Source: Silicimonas sp. | GTDB lineage: Bacteria > Pseudomonadota > Alphaproteobacteria > Rhodobacterales > Rhodobacteraceae | NCBI GenBank assembly: GCA_022820365.1 | Contig: JAJEFO010000016.1 | Span: 58,362 to 122,361 of the forward strand | Length of the DNA: 64,000 nt | Direction: 5' to 3' | Shown: positions 46,504 to 56,899 of the stretch, in pieces | Position numbering within the stretch: position 1 is the stretch's first letter | Layout of the letters: each line of letters opens with the position of its first letter | Program-made: the position numbers and the translations under genes | Notes under the pieces: model-generated | Databases searched by the model: none | What the model was told of the DNA's origin: nothing | What the model saw: the letters and a program-made list of their open reading frames with translations, nothing else

Positions 46504-48345
46504 TCAGCGCAATTGCGCGTGGACGGCGTTTAGTGCCGCCTGGTCCACTTCGACTTCAGCCTGCTCGACCAGGGCTTGTGTGTAGGCGGTCAGTATGCCG
46601 CCAGACAGTCCCGCCGCGATCCACTCTGCAAACGTGTTCCTTTCCGCCGCAGTGTCCGGTGAACCCAGATCGGGTTTCGTGATTGCGTCCAGCCGCATCA
46701 GCCAAGCTTCACCATCGAAGGACAGGACTCGAATCTCGTCACGCTCCATGCTGAAGAGGGCCGCGATGAAGTCCGGCGGCGTGCCTTCGACGAACCCGTT
46801 GCGCGGAAGCTCTCGATTCGACTCCAGTGCCAGATCAAGCGCTGCCATTTCCCGACCGGCGCGCAGTTGCTCCGCAACTGCATCGGCTTGGGCCGCCAGC
46901 GCCCTTTCCGTGCGGACACGGGTCAACGCGGTCGTGACTTCTTCGCGCACGTCGATCAGCGGACGAAGCTCTGGTTCACGGACCTCTTCCACCTCCATGG
47001 CGAAAATGCCGCCGTCTTCCAGTTCAACGACTTCAGGAAACGCGTCCGTCCCGGCTTCGGCAGCCGCCGTCCGAAATGTCGTGTAGGCCGCAATTCCGTC
47101 AAACACGTCCTCGTTCCATTCGATCTGACCTTCCTCCAGATCGGTCCGCTCTGCCAGCATGGCCATGTCTGCCCCGCCCGCGAGGAGATCCTCGACAGCC
47201 GGTACCAGTTCCAGGATCTGACGCCGTGCCCAGTCAAGGGCGGCGTCTTGCCGAAGTTCGTCCCTGGCATCCTCATATGTGGTTTCTTGACTGGCCAGGA
47301 TGCCGTTCATGCGGTAGAGCGCCGGTCCCAGTTCGGACGGAAGCGGGCCCACGACACCGGGCTCCTCCAACGCAAATATCTCGGTTGCGGCTTCCCCAAG
47401 TTCCTCCTCGGCAACGTCGCCGAGATCGACATCGGAGAGATCGAGACCCCGCTCCGCCACGAGTTCGTCAAAGGTGACTTCATCGCTGTCGATGCGAGTC
47501 TTGGCTGCTGACGTTTGTGTTTCGTTCGTGAATACAAGGCGTTCGACGAGACGTCTCTCGGGCTGCACGAACTCGTCGATGCGAGAGTCATAAAGCGTGC
47601 GAAGCTGCGCCTCGTCGACCTCGATCCGCTCGGCCAGGTCATCGGGCGTCAGCAGGGCGTAGCGGATCAATTTCGTTTCGGGTCGCGTAAAGGGACCGGG
47701 ATTCTCCCGATGATACGCTGCAAGCTCGGTGTCGGATGGATTCGGGACCGGTTCTTCGAGATCCTCGGCCGTCAATCGAGCCCATGTCACGTCGCGGGTC
47801 TCGCGTTCGTGGATGAACAAGGTGTCGACCAGAATGTCGGGTGCACGGGTTCCGCCGCGAATGGCACTTCGCAACAGTTCTTCGGCGGCGTCGCTCCTGA
47901 TCTCGGCCTCGAACTCGCTTGTGTTCAATCCGGCCCGTTCAAGCGCGAACTCGTAGACCTGTCGATCGAATTCACCGGAGGCATCGCGGAACTCTGGCAG
48001 CGACTGGATGCGGTTGCTCACGGTTTCGTCGCCGGCCGAGATTCCGAGCGTTGCCGCTTCACTTTCGACAGCTGCCGCGTTGATGAGCTGGGCGAGCACG
48101 GCACTGTCCATGCCGAAATTGCGAACTTCTTGAAAAGTTACCGGCTGCCCGATCTGGCTCTCCAATCTCTGCATTCGAGAGTAGATGGCGCGCGCGTAGT
48201 CGTTGATGCCGACCTCGGCTTGGCCAACAGTGGCCACGGATCCCGCAGAGCCGCCGAAATTCGTCACGCCAAATCCGGCTAACCCAAGAATGAGCAGGGC
48301 CATGATCACGAATGTGCCGGTGCTCTTTACCTTGTCCTTTGCCAT
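46504..48345 (-). CDS. Periplasmic folding factor, PpiD/SurA-type peptidyl-prolyl isomerase
   Basis: This 613-residue protein has one N-terminal membrane anchor (GTFVIMALLILGLAGFGVTN), a SurA_N-like region (GQAEVGINDYARAIYSRMQR) and a central parvulin-like part that is weakly conserved (RRLVERLVFTNETQTSAAKT). It should sit in the periplasmic face of the inner membrane and help fold exported proteins. Location just upstream of trpE is common in Rhodobacterales. Confidence 0.85.
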   Translation of the reverse strand: MAKDKVKSTGTFVIMALLILGLAGFGVTNFGGSAGSVATVGQAEVGINDYARAIYSRMQRLESQIGQPVTFQEVRNFGMDSAVLAQLINAAAVESEAATLGISAGDETVSNRIQSLPEFRDASGEFDRQVYEFALERAGLNTSEFEAEIRSDAAEELLRSAIRGGTRAPDILVDTLFIHERETRDVTWARLTAEDLEEPVPNPSDTELAAYHRENPGPFTRPETKLIRYALLTPDDLAERIEVDEAQLRTLYDSRIDEFVQPERRLVERLVFTNETQTSAAKTRIDSDEVTFDELVAERGLDLSDVDLGDVAEEELGEAATEIFALEEPGVVGPLPSELGPALYRMNGILASQETTYEDARDELRQDAALDWARRQILELVPAVEDLLAGGADMAMLAERTDLEEGQIEWNEDVFDGIAAYTTFRTAAAEAGTDAFPEVVELEDGGIFAMEVEEVREPELRPLIDVREEVTTALTRVRTERALAAQADAVAEQLRAGREMAALDLALESNRELPRNGFVEGTPPDFIAALFSMERDEIRVLSFDGEAWLMRLDAITKPDLGSPDTAAERNTFAEWIAAGLSGGILTAYTQALVEQAEVEVDQAALNAVHAQLR

Positions 48346-48547
48346 GTGACCTTGCCTCTGGATTTTGGTCGCGATGTCCTAGCCGAGGCGCGGGTTCAGG
48401 GCAAGTGCCGCCCGTCAAGGTTGGGCCAATATGCGTGGTCAGCTTGTGTGACGCATAATCTGCCGCGGAATTCATTCAAGAGCTTGCAAGACGTCGTCGA
48501 ACCCCGGCTGGTGCAAACGGACGCTGGAAGGCACAACGCTGCCTTGC

Positions 48548-49534
48548 CTAGGCTGGTTGGTGATGTGCCGCAAGCGTTGCGCACATTCTTGCCAGATGCC
48601 GTCGCAGCAGAAGGGGTTCTTCCACCGTGACAGTTTCACCCCACGTGATGAGGTGCCAGCAAATCTCATCGAGACCTCCTGCCTCAAAGCAGACCGTGAC
48701 CGTCCCGTCTTCGTGCACTTCTGTGGTCTGGTCCGGATGGAACATAAAGAACGAGGCATCCGGCGCTGCGGTCGTGTCGAAGCGCAGCATCACCTGAACG
48801 GGCTCCTCCTGGAAGGTGCCGAATGAGCGCAGGGCGAAGCGCTGCAGATCGAAGGCCGGGTCGCGTTCGAAGCGTTCAGGGAGCACCTTTGCATCGTCCA
48901 TGCCGGTGAGACGCCAGAGACGGGGATCTTTGTTCCAGTCGTTTCGGGCAACAAGAAATGCTCGATTGCCATAGATCAAGCCGTAGGGCTCGAGGCGCTG
49001 GCAGCTGGTCCGTCCGGTCGAGCGCGCGCAGTAGCGAAATTCCACCATCCGACTGGTAAGGATGGCCTCTCGCAGAAGTTCGACCAAGTCAGCATTGACC
49101 GGCTGCTGCGGGCCCGGTCGCATGGCAAGTCCCTCGACTCGCATCAGCGCTTCGAGATCGGAGTCTCGTCGTTCCAGCGTGTCGCTCTGGACGGCGCGCA
49201 CCTTGGTGTCGACTTTCTTCAGCCTCGCCGCCTGTTCCTGCAAGCCGGTTCGTTCCAGAGCCTCTGAGGCGGTGGCGAGCGCCGACAGTTCCTCGTCAGT
49301 AATCTGCACCAGGCTACGCAGCGCGCCTGAACGCAGCCGCCAGTGCAACCTGTTGTCATCAGAGGGAATGGCTTCAAGCGGTCCGAAAGCCCATTCGACC
49401 GCATTGCGCATCCGCTCCGCGGTTCGACGGCTGACCGCCAGATTCGATTGAATGTCCTCGATCGTCAATCCCGCTCGCGTTCCCTGGAGGCGAACGGCAA
49501 GATCAATGATGTCTTTCAGGCGCTCGTATCGCAT
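48548..49534 (-). CDS. WYL-domain transcriptional regulator
   Basis: This 328-residue protein has an N-terminal winged helix (LTIEDIQSNLAVSRRTAERM), a central WYL domain (VEFRYCARSTGRTSCQRLEP, YGLIYGNRAFLVARN) and a WCX-type C-terminal extension (VQVMLRFDTTAAPDASFFM). WYL proteins bind ligands such as oligonucleotides and often control defence or repair genes. It follows the AAA ATPase gene by 70 bases on the same strand, so the two are probably one unit. Confidence 0.9.
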   Translation of the reverse strand: MRYERLKDIIDLAVRLQGTRAGLTIEDIQSNLAVSRRTAERMRNAVEWAFGPLEAIPSDDNRLHWRLRSGALRSLVQITDEELSALATASEALERTGLQEQAARLKKVDTKVRAVQSDTLERRDSDLEALMRVEGLAMRPGPQQPVNADLVELLREAILTSRMVEFRYCARSTGRTSCQRLEPYGLIYGNRAFLVARNDWNKDPRLWRLTGMDDAKVLPERFERDPAFDLQRFALRSFGTFQEEPVQVMLRFDTTAAPDASFFMFHPDQTTEVHEDGTVTVCFEAGGLDEICWHLITWGETVTVEEPLLLRRHLARMCATLAAHHQPA

Positions 49535-49604
49535 AAGATCACCTTTCTGGAAAAGTCGTACACTTGTGTCCCGCTAACATCTGCCTGCCCCGCAGGATAT
49601 CCCG

Positions 49605-51677
49605 TCAGGGAGAGGGCGCCGACGCTCTGAAGCCGATGCTGTGCGGCCGGTTTGGATTGGCGGCGCATTCATCTCGAAGCATTTCCCCAATTGCCTCGGG
49701 ATCCTGCAGCAGGCCAAGGATCTCAGCCCGGTTGCGTACAACTGCGAAGTCTCCGGGCGTGAGGGATTCGACTGCCGCGAGGGAGGGCGGCGGCGGTAGA
49801 TCGAAATAGCTGCGAAACGCCGCCTCGGCCTGTTCGGGCTTCAAGTAGTCAAGGGTGATCTTGAAGACGAAGCGGCGAAGCGTTGCCGGGTCCAGACGGT
49901 CTCCGAAATTGGTCGTGCAGGCAAAGGGCAAGGGATGGCTCTCCATCCAGGTCAGCATCTCGTTGACCTGGCTGACTTCCCAGTTGCGTTGGGCGAAGCG
50001 CCTGTCGGCGAGAAGGGAATCGGCCTCGTCAAAGACCAGGAACGCCTGGGCCTCACGCGCTTCCGCGAACGCACGGGCAATGAGTTCTTCTGTCTGGCCC
50101 ACCCACATGGACATCAAGTCTGACGCCCGCTTTTGCATGACCTCAAGTCCGAGATGCTCCGCGAGGTAGCGGACAAATGCGCTCTTCCCGCTTCCCGACG
50201 GACCTTGCAGGTACAGCGAGAACTGTCGGCGGCCAGTTCCTGCAAGGCGGGCAGCAAGTGCCGCGAGATTGGTATCGGCCCGGATGAGCGCAGGATCGAA
50301 CCCGATCGGGGGTCTCTTGGGGGGACGGTCGCACGACAGGAGACGAGCAAGGCTGCGAACCCCCGTGTGCACTGCTGCAATGTCGCCGCCGGCCAGACTG
50401 GCAGCGGCGGTTGCGCCTGCCGCAATTCCGGGAGCGGCATCGAATTCCGAGGCAAGCGTCGTCACTTCCTCCGGTGCGGCCTCAATGCCATGACGCTCAA
50501 GCTGCCGTGCCCAGACCCGTGTTCGCACTGAAGCGGTCGGCGGGCGCAGTTCGAGGGCAAACATCATGCGGCGCAAGATGGCCGGGCTGACATCGTCCTT
50601 GTCGTTCATGGTCCACAAGGTTGGTGCCGGCGTCAGCTCGAGCACGCGGTGCAGGAAGACCTTGCTCGCGGTTCCACTGGATCGGAGCATGCGCCGCCCC
50701 GTGAACCTTCCGCGGTCGGCGGCGTTGCTTTCCAGCAGGTCCTCCATTTCGTCAAACAGGAGCAGTGCGCGCGAGTTGTTGCTGATCAGGCGCTGCGCAA
50801 GCCTGAGCTCGGAGAGTCTCCTCCGGCGCGAAGGCTCGTCGCCGAATTCGTCCACCTCTCCGACGCTGTAGAGGGTCGCACCCAGCCTGGCAGCGAGTAC
50901 CTTGCAGAACTCCGTCTTGCCGGTGCCGGGCGGTCCATAAAGCAAAATGTTGACGCCTGGCTTGTTGCTGCCCAGCGCACCCTTCAGCAGATTCTCCATG
51001 TGGTCTCGATCGACGGCGAAGTGATTGAAATCCGTCCATTCGAGATCGGGCGGCGGCGCGGCGTCCAGAAGCAAACGGGTGACATCGACGCCGGCGTTGC
51101 CGTGTGCAGTGGCAAGGCGAGCGAGTCGGCGGGGGATTTCAATGTCTCCGTCGTCTTCAACCGAGACGAGTCCCGAACGGACCAGAGGCGCGCCGTCATG
51201 CAAGCGGGACTGGATGGTGTTTGCGGTCAGGCCGAGGATCAAGGGCATCGCCCCGCTGCGGAGATTGAGCGCGTCCATTGATTTGCTCGGAGACTCGAAG
51301 ATGTCGTCGACCATGGACTCGAAAATTGCATGGGTCTTGTGGCGCAGCAGCAATTCAAGGATGTCGAGATCCGTCCGATTGAGTCCTGCAGACTTCCCGA
51401 GCCGCTTTAGGCGCAGGGAAGTCCGGTCCCGTCTCGCCGGATATGTGGAACACTCCGCCTGCAAGGTCTGTTCGACGCTTCGCAGTCTTTCTGCGGAGAT
51501 CTTCTCCTCGTCCGACTCCCGCTTCGAACGCCGTCTCTTGGGAACTCCGGCCAGGCGGCTGTCCCGATTGGCGAACCAATCAACCAGTTCGCGGGCTTCC
51601 GGGTCCGTGCATTTCAGGCCCGAGGCGATGTTGGCGAGATAGGACGCAAGCAGCTTTTGTTCGTAGGCAGTCAGCAT
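49605..51677 (-). CDS. ATPase with two AAA domains
   Basis: This protein of about 690 residues has two AAA modules. The first has Walker A YGPPGTGKTEF and Walker B ALLLFDEMEDLL; the second has Walker A GPSGSGKSAF, a pore-loop-like MSMWVGQ, Walker B AFLVFDEADSLL and an arginine-containing PATLRRFVFK. The N-terminal 230 residues are helical and not assigned. The fold resembles Cdc48-like unfoldases. The ATG at 51677 begins MLTAYEQKLLASYLANIASG. It is encoded together with a WYL regulator; the role is unknown. Confidence 0.85.
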   Translation of the reverse strand: MLTAYEQKLLASYLANIASGLKCTDPEARELVDWFANRDSRLAGVPKRRRSKRESDEEKISAERLRSVEQTLQAECSTYPARRDRTSLRLKRLGKSAGLNRTDLDILELLLRHKTHAIFESMVDDIFESPSKSMDALNLRSGAMPLILGLTANTIQSRLHDGAPLVRSGLVSVEDDGDIEIPRRLARLATAHGNAGVDVTRLLLDAAPPPDLEWTDFNHFAVDRDHMENLLKGALGSNKPGVNILLYGPPGTGKTEFCKVLAARLGATLYSVGEVDEFGDEPSRRRRLSELRLAQRLISNNSRALLLFDEMEDLLESNAADRGRFTGRRMLRSSGTASKVFLHRVLELTPAPTLWTMNDKDDVSPAILRRMMFALELRPPTASVRTRVWARQLERHGIEAAPEEVTTLASEFDAAPGIAAGATAAASLAGGDIAAVHTGVRSLARLLSCDRPPKRPPIGFDPALIRADTNLAALAARLAGTGRRQFSLYLQGPSGSGKSAFVRYLAEHLGLEVMQKRASDLMSMWVGQTEELIARAFAEAREAQAFLVFDEADSLLADRRFAQRNWEVSQVNEMLTWMESHPLPFACTTNFGDRLDPATLRRFVFKITLDYLKPEQAEAAFRSYFDLPPPPSLAAVESLTPGDFAVVRNRAEILGLLQDPEAIGEMLRDECAANPNRPHSIGFRASAPSP

Positions 51678-52185
51678 GATTCGATCCGATTCGGCACAAG
51701 GGTGCGGCACTAACAGGAGAGTGCGTCACATTCGGTCGCATCTGAATTGACGAGCAGAGAATTTTCGGGGTCGACTGATTTGGTGACCGCCAAGACACAA
51801 AGTCGGGCACATCCATTGAAGACATGCAGGCGATGACGGGATACACCTCGACTCTTCGGCGCGGCACAGGTGATCCGCGTCTAGCTCGCTGCTGAGCCGA
51901 CGGCATTGCGGACTACGCTACGTCAATCCGCTCCTCGGTCAGCATGCAGGCCATGGTCCTCTGTAATTCGGCAAATTCGATCGCCTGTGCCGCCGATGCG
52001 CGGGGACACGCGCGGTACGGCGCGGGAATCCGCAATTTCTGCGTGCGACAAGACCTTTTCCGGGACTTGAGCAGACGGCGCCACGCACGGATCAGGTTTG
52101 TGCCTTGGGTAACGGGAAGCCTCCGCACGCGATGTCGGGGCAACGGAGATTGTCGCGCCGGGACAGCCGCAGTGCCGCACCCTGA
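51678..52185. other. Gene-free stretch between tgt and the AAA gene
   Basis: About 510 bases lie between the stop of tgt and the start of the AAA gene. Minus-strand frames end in RTMACMLTEERIDVA, which resembles a protein end, but no start or family is visible. No tRNA was recognised. Confidence 0.45.
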
Positions 52186-53316
52186 TCAGAGCGGCGAAAT
52201 GTCGCCCTCGGCACGGAGCGCATGGAAGTCTGCCTCGAACTCTAGAAACCGCCCCTCCGTGACCGCATCGCGGATCCCGGACATGAGTTCCTGGTAATAG
52301 TGCAGGTTGTGCCAGGTCAGCAGCATCCCCGAGATCATCTCCCCGGCGCGGAAAACGTGATGAAGGTAGGCCCGGCTGTAATTTCGGCAGGCGGGACAAG
52401 TGCACGAATCGTCCAGTGGGCGCGGATCGTTCGCGTGCCTTGCATTCTTTATGTTGACGGTGCCCCGGCGCGTGAATGCCTGGCCGGTGCGGCCCGACCG
52501 CGACGGCAGCACGCAATCCATCATGTCGATCCCGCGCTTTACGGCTCCGATGATGTCATCGGGCTTTCCGACGCCCATGAGATAGCGTGGCTTGTCGCGA
52601 GGGAGCATTGCACGCGCATGATCGAGCACGTCGAACATCGCGTCCTGGCCCTCTCCGACGGCCAGGCCGCCAATCGCATACCCGTCGAACCCCATGGCCA
52701 CGAGCGCCTTGGCGCTTTCCTCCCGCAACTCCCGGTTGAGACCTCCTTGCTGGATTCCGAACAGCGCATGTCCCGATCGCTCTCCGAACGCGGTCTTCGA
52801 TCTCTCCGCCCATCGCATCGAAAGGCGCATGCTTCTTGCGATCGCCTTGTCGGGTGCGGGCAGGGCGGTGCACTCGTCGAAACACATGACGATGTCACTT
52901 CCCAGAAGGCGCTGGATCTCAATGGATCGTTCCGGCGAAAGCATATGCCGGGAACCGTCGATGTGAGACGTGAAACGAACGCCCTCTTCGGTCACCTTCC
53001 TCAGGCCGGCGAGGCTCATGACCTGAAACCCGCCGGAATCGGTAAGGATCGGCCTGTCCCAGTTCATGAACTCGTGAAGGCCTCCAAGACGCGCGACCCG
53101 CTCCGCGCCGGGCCGCAGCATCAAGTGATACGTGTTGCCGAGGAGGATGTCCGCGCCTGTCGCCGCCACGCTTTCCGGAAGCATGGCCTTCACGGTGCCT
53201 GCGGTGCCAACCGGCATGAACGCAGGTGTCCGCACATCGCCCCGCCCGGTCTTGATCACGCCTGCACGCGCCGCATCGTCCGTTGCGTTCAGCTTGAAGG
53301 AAGGGCACTCAATCAT
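52186..53316 (-). CDS. tgt: Queuine tRNA-ribosyltransferase Tgt
   Basis: This 376-residue enzyme replaces G34 by the queuosine precursor in GUN-anticodon tRNAs. Visible are the substrate-binding [38 protein letters not shown], the catalytic region [20 protein letters not shown] and the zinc site [16 protein letters not shown]. yebC ends 14 bases upstream on the same strand, so they share a transcript. Confidence 0.96.
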   Translation of the reverse strand: MIECPSFKLNATDDAARAGVIKTGRGDVRTPAFMPVGTAGTVKAMLPESVAATGADILLGNTYHLMLRPGAERVARLGGLHEFMNWDRPILTDSGGFQVMSLAGLRKVTEEGVRFTSHIDGSRHMLSPERSIEIQRLLGSDIVMCFDECTALPAPDKAIARSMRLSMRWAERSKTAFGERSGHALFGIQQGGLNRELREESAKALVAMGFDGYAIGGLAVGEGQDAMFDVLDHARAMLPRDKPRYLMGVGKPDDIIGAVKRGIDMMDCVLPSRSGRTGQAFTRRGTVNIKNARHANDPRPLDDSCTCPACRNYSRAYLHHVFRAGEMISGMLLTWHNLHYYQELMSGIRDAVTEGRFLEFEADFHALRAEGDISPL

Positions 53317-53330
53317 GGCGCGGGTCCGGT

Positions 53331-54077
53331 TCAGGCCGAAAGTCGCTCCATGAACTCTTCGGGAACGTCAAGATTTGCCGTCACGCGCTGGATGTCGTCG
53401 TCGTTCTCCAGAGCGTCGATCAAGCGCAAGAGCTTCTGGAATCCCTCCATATCCAGTTCGGCAACCGTCGTGGGTTTCCAGATCAGCCTGGTGGATTCCG
53501 CCTCGCCCAGATCCGCATCGAGCGCCTTGGAGACATCGTTCAGCGATGCATCCGCAGTCAGGATGACGTGCCCGTCCTCGTCGGATTCGATGTCTTCCGC
53601 TCCGGCGTCAATTGCCGCCATCATCACGGTGTCCTCGTCGCCGGCAGATACCGGGTAGACGATTTCGCCCTTGCGTTCGAACATGAAGCTTACTGAACCC
53701 GTCTCGCCGAGGTTGCCGCCGTGCTTGTCGAAGCAGGCGCGCACGGTTGACGCGGTCCGATTCCGGTTATCGGTCAGCGCTTCGACGATGACCGCAACGC
53801 CGTGCGGTCCATATCCTTCGTAGCGGATTTCCTCGAATTCTTCGCCGTCCCCGGCCTGGGATCTCGAAATCGCGCGCGCAATGACGTCCTTTGGGACCGA
53901 GTTCGACTTCGCTTCCTTTATGGCCAGCCGCAATCGGGGATTCTTTTCCGGGTCAGGATCGCCGAGCTTTGCCGCAACGGTGATTTCCTTGGATAGCTTC
54001 GAGAACAGCTTGGACCGGGCCGCGTCCTGTCGTCCCTTGCGGTGCTGGATGTTCGCCCATTTGGAGTGGCCGGCCAT
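53331..54077 (-). CDS. yebC: YebC/PmpR-family protein
   Basis: This 248-residue protein has the hallmark start [19 protein letters not shown] followed by [15 protein letters not shown], with three TACO1-type domains ([20 protein letters not shown] in the middle). Family members are described as transcription regulators and, more recently, as ribosome-linked factors that help translate proline-rich stretches. It precedes tgt. Confidence 0.95.
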   Translation of the reverse strand: MAGHSKWANIQHRKGRQDAARSKLFSKLSKEITVAAKLGDPDPEKNPRLRLAIKEAKSNSVPKDVIARAISRSQAGDGEEFEEIRYEGYGPHGVAVIVEALTDNRNRTASTVRACFDKHGGNLGETGSVSFMFERKGEIVYPVSAGDEDTVMMAAIDAGAEDIESDEDGHVILTADASLNDVSKALDADLGEAESTRLIWKPTTVAELDMEGFQKLLRLIDALENDDDIQRVTANLDVPEEFMERLSA

Positions 54078-54229
54078 TGCGTTTCGGTCCCTTTCGCTTA
54101 GCGAGTTGGCCGAGGATATAGGGCAGGTGACGGCTTTCGTGCAAGGGCAGGATGATCCTGATGAGCGTGCCGTTCGCCGGAGCTCGCCCGCTATGGACCC
54201 AAGCGCAATGTACTGCTACAAATTGTGCG

Positions 54230-56062
54230 GTGGATGTCTGGAACCGCAAGATAAGTGGCACGCTGCCGACAATTCGACGCCTGGAAGACGCGGCGATCAA
54301 TCGCATTGCGGCAGGTGAGGTCGTCGAACGACCCGCCTCGGCAGTAAAGGAACTCGTCGAGAACGCGATTGATGCCGGTGCACGCCACATTGCCGTCTCC
54401 GTGGCAGATGGTGGCAAGCGATTGATACGAGTCGAGGACGACGGTTGCGGCATCGCCGAGGATCAGTTGCAGCTTGCTCTTTCGCGCCATGCGACGTCAA
54501 AGATCGACGGGTCGGACTTGCTGAACATTCGTACCTTGGGTTTTCGCGGCGAGGCGTTGGCATCGCTTGCTGCCGTCGGGCGGTTGATCGTCACATCCCG
54601 GCCCGAGGGATTCGGTGCCGCGGTCATCGAGGCGGCTGCAGGAGCTTTGGAGCCGGTGCGTCCTGCAGCGGGCAAGCCGGGCACGACGGTGGAATTGCAG
54701 GATCTTTTCTTCGCCACTCCAGCCCGGCTCAAGTTCCTGCGCAGCGAACGAGGCGAGATGCGGGCGGTCACTGATGTGGTGAAGCGGCTGGCCATGGCTG
54801 AACCGCATATCGGCTTCGAACTCTTCGACCACGCGGAGGCACCGCGCCGCGTCTTTGCCGTTCAGGCGGAAAACGGCGATTCCGTGCAGGCAATGTCAGA
54901 CCGGATCCAGGCCATTCTCGGGAACGAATTCATCGAGAACGCCATTTCCATCGATGCCGAGCGAGGCGGCCTGCACATGACCGGATTTGCGGCATTGCCG
55001 ACCTATTCGCGCGGCTCCGCCGTGCATCAGCATTTTTTCGTCAATGGCCGTCCCGTGCGCGACAAGCTCTTGTTCGGCGCCCTCAGGGCAGCCTATTCGG
55101 ACGTGCTCAGCCGTGACCGGCACCCTGCCGCCGCCATCTTCATTGATTGCGTGCCGACCTTGGTCGACGTGAACGTTCACCCGTCAAAGTCCGAGGTGCG
55201 CTTTCGCGAACCCGGGGTGGCGCGCGGGCTTGTCGTTTCCGGTCTTCGGCATGCGCTTGCGGAGGCTGGCCACAGGTCGTCAAGCACGATCGGAAGCGAT
55301 GCCCTTGACGCGTTTCGGGCATCGCCAGAAGTGGCGCGTGTCTACCAGATGGACCGCAGGCCGGGGCGCGGCAAAGCAACAGTCAACGAGCAGAATGTTC
55401 ATGGCGATGGCGGCTTCTTGCAGGACCTGGACGGAGTCGCCGCCGGTCGCGTCGACTCCGTGGATGCCGAGAGCGAGGAACTGGATTTCCCGCTGGGAGC
55501 GGCCCGGGCGCAATTTCACGAGAACTTCATCCTCGCCCAGACCCGGGACGGCATCATCCTGGTGGACGCGCATGCCGCACATGAACGCCTGGTCTATGAA
55601 AAGCTGAAGGCGCAGGTAGCCGAATCAGGGGTCGCCCGGCAGGCGCTCCTCGTCCCGGAAATTGTCGAGCTCGGCGACGCTGCGCCTGAAATCCTGGAGC
55701 ACGCGGAGGAGCTGCGGACACTCGGGCTTTCGATCGAGCCCTTTGGCCACGGGGCGATTGCCGTGCAGGAAACACCCGCGATCCTCGGCCAGGTTGATGC
55801 CTCACGACTTCTGAAGGACATTGCGGATGAACTTGAGGAAGGAGGTTCATGCGGCACGCTCAAGGCGCGAATCGACTCAGTCCTGTCTCGAATCGCCTGC
55901 CACGGCTCGGTTCGGACCGGTCGATTGATGCGCGCCGAAGAGATGAACGCCCTTTTGCGCGAGATGGAGGCAACACCAAATTCTGGTCAGTGCAATCACG
56001 GACGGCCGACATACGTGGAATTGAAGATGCATGATGTGGAAAGGCTCTTCGGTCGGCGGTGA
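54230..56062 (+). CDS. mutL: DNA mismatch repair protein MutL
   Basis: This protein of about 610 residues has an N-terminal GHKL ATPase (INRIAAGEVVERPASAVKEL, DAGARHIAV, VEDDGCGIAEDQ, TLGFRGEALASLA) and a C-terminal dimerisation and endonuclease domain with DAHAAHERLVYE, where the usual DQHA glutamine is alanine, and SGQCNHGRPTYVELK. It links MutS to strand removal. The start is uncertain: the GTG at 54230 or a later codon just before TLPTIRRLEDAA are the best candidates. It is divergent from yebC. Confidence 0.93.
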   Translation: MDVWNRKISGTLPTIRRLEDAAINRIAAGEVVERPASAVKELVENAIDAGARHIAVSVADGGKRLIRVEDDGCGIAEDQLQLALSRHATSKIDGSDLLNIRTLGFRGEALASLAAVGRLIVTSRPEGFGAAVIEAAAGALEPVRPAAGKPGTTVELQDLFFATPARLKFLRSERGEMRAVTDVVKRLAMAEPHIGFELFDHAEAPRRVFAVQAENGDSVQAMSDRIQAILGNEFIENAISIDAERGGLHMTGFAALPTYSRGSAVHQHFFVNGRPVRDKLLFGALRAAYSDVLSRDRHPAAAIFIDCVPTLVDVNVHPSKSEVRFREPGVARGLVVSGLRHALAEAGHRSSSTIGSDALDAFRASPEVARVYQMDRRPGRGKATVNEQNVHGDGGFLQDLDGVAAGRVDSVDAESEELDFPLGAARAQFHENFILAQTRDGIILVDAHAAHERLVYEKLKAQVAESGVARQALLVPEIVELGDAAPEILEHAEELRTLGLSIEPFGHGAIAVQETPAILGQVDASRLLKDIADELEEGGSCGTLKARIDSVLSRIACHGSVRTGRLMRAEEMNALLREMEATPNSGQCNHGRPTYVELKMHDVERLFGRR

Positions 56063-56198
56063 TGCTTGCGGAGGTCGCAATTGCGACATCAACGGGTCGA
56101 GCGTCTCGCCTGCCGTTGCAGCAGGATCTCGACCGCAACTTACAGCTGAGTCCAGGAAATAGCGTTCGACTGGCCCCTTTGGGCCCTTCACATGACGT

Positions 56199-56429
56199 CT
56201 ACCTGCGCAGCCGCGCCTTTCGGCCGCCACGTCGTCCGGGCAATCGCGACTTTCGATCTGGCAATTCAGCCATGATCCTGCCTCGCTCCTCGGGGGTCAT
56301 CCGACGCCAAAGAGTGATCTCTTCGCCCGTGCGGTGGCAGCCGAGGCAGATCCCGGCATCAGGATGTATGAGGCACACCTGGACGCAGGGGCTCTCGATG
56401 TCTTCGCGCTTCCAGAGGTCGTCGCTCAT
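56199..56429 (-). CDS. DUF1289 protein
   Basis: This 76-residue protein has the DUF1289 cysteine pattern ESPCVQVCLIHPDAGICLGC followed by HRTGEEITLWRRMTPEER. The four cysteines suggest a small metal-binding protein, function unknown. The C-terminal tail is arginine-rich. Its start overlaps the ruvX stop (ATGA), so it is co-translated. Confidence 0.9.
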   Translation of the reverse strand: MSDDLWKREDIESPCVQVCLIHPDAGICLGCHRTGEEITLWRRMTPEERGRIMAELPDRKSRLPGRRGGRKARLRR

Positions 56430-56899
56430 GTGGTTCCCATGCTGCAGATCCGATCCAGCGCTCCCTGCAGAATGTAGGAGGCGGCAACGTGATCGATGAC
56501 TTGGCCACGACGCTTGCGCGACATGTCGGCCTCTAGAAGCGCACGTTCCGCTGCGACTGTCGAGAGCCGTTCATCCCAGAAGGCGATGGGAAGCTCGGTG
56601 ACCTTAGCAACGTTTCTCGCAAAGGCTCGTGTCGCTTGGCAGCGGGGACCTTCTGAGCCGTCCATGTTGAGCGGTAGTCCCAGTATCAGCCCGACGACCT
56701 CCCGTGAGGCGCAGGTCGCCAAGAGGGCTGAGATGTCCTTTCCCGGCTTTCTTCTGCGAATTGTCTCGACCGGGCTTGCCACCCGCCGCCGCGTGTCACT
56801 CACCGCGACTCCGATCGTTGCGGTTCCGAGATCAATTCCGGCCAAGGCACCGGAGGCAGGCAATTCTGCCGCAAGGGATTCGATTTCTTCGAAGATCAT
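56426..56899 (-). CDS. ruvX: Holliday junction resolvase-like protein RuvX (YqgF)
   Basis: This 157-residue RNase H-fold nuclease has GIDLGTATIGVAVSD with the first catalytic aspartate, VGLILGLPLNMDGSEGP, FWDERLSTVAAERALLE and VIDHVAASYILQ with the last. Relatives trim the 5' end of pre-16S rRNA. The start overlaps the ccmI stop. Confidence 0.94.
   Translation of the reverse strand: MIFEEIESLAAELPASGALAGIDLGTATIGVAVSDTRRRVASPVETIRRRKPGKDISALLATCASREVVGLILGLPLNMDGSEGPRCQATRAFARNVAKVTELPIAFWDERLSTVAAERALLEADMSRKRRGQVIDHVAASYILQGALDRICSMGTT

Noticed and set aside
51923..52516. 197-codon minus-strand frame over the end of tgt
   Set aside because: Mostly a shadow of tgt in another frame; the part beyond tgt has no recognisable content.
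52300..53658. 452-codon + strand frame opposite tgt and yebC
   Set aside because: Antisense to well-supported genes and without motifs.
56170..56190. Short GC stem (GGCCC/GGGCC) between mutL and the DUF1289 gene as a terminator
   Set aside because: Only five base pairs and no T-run on either strand.
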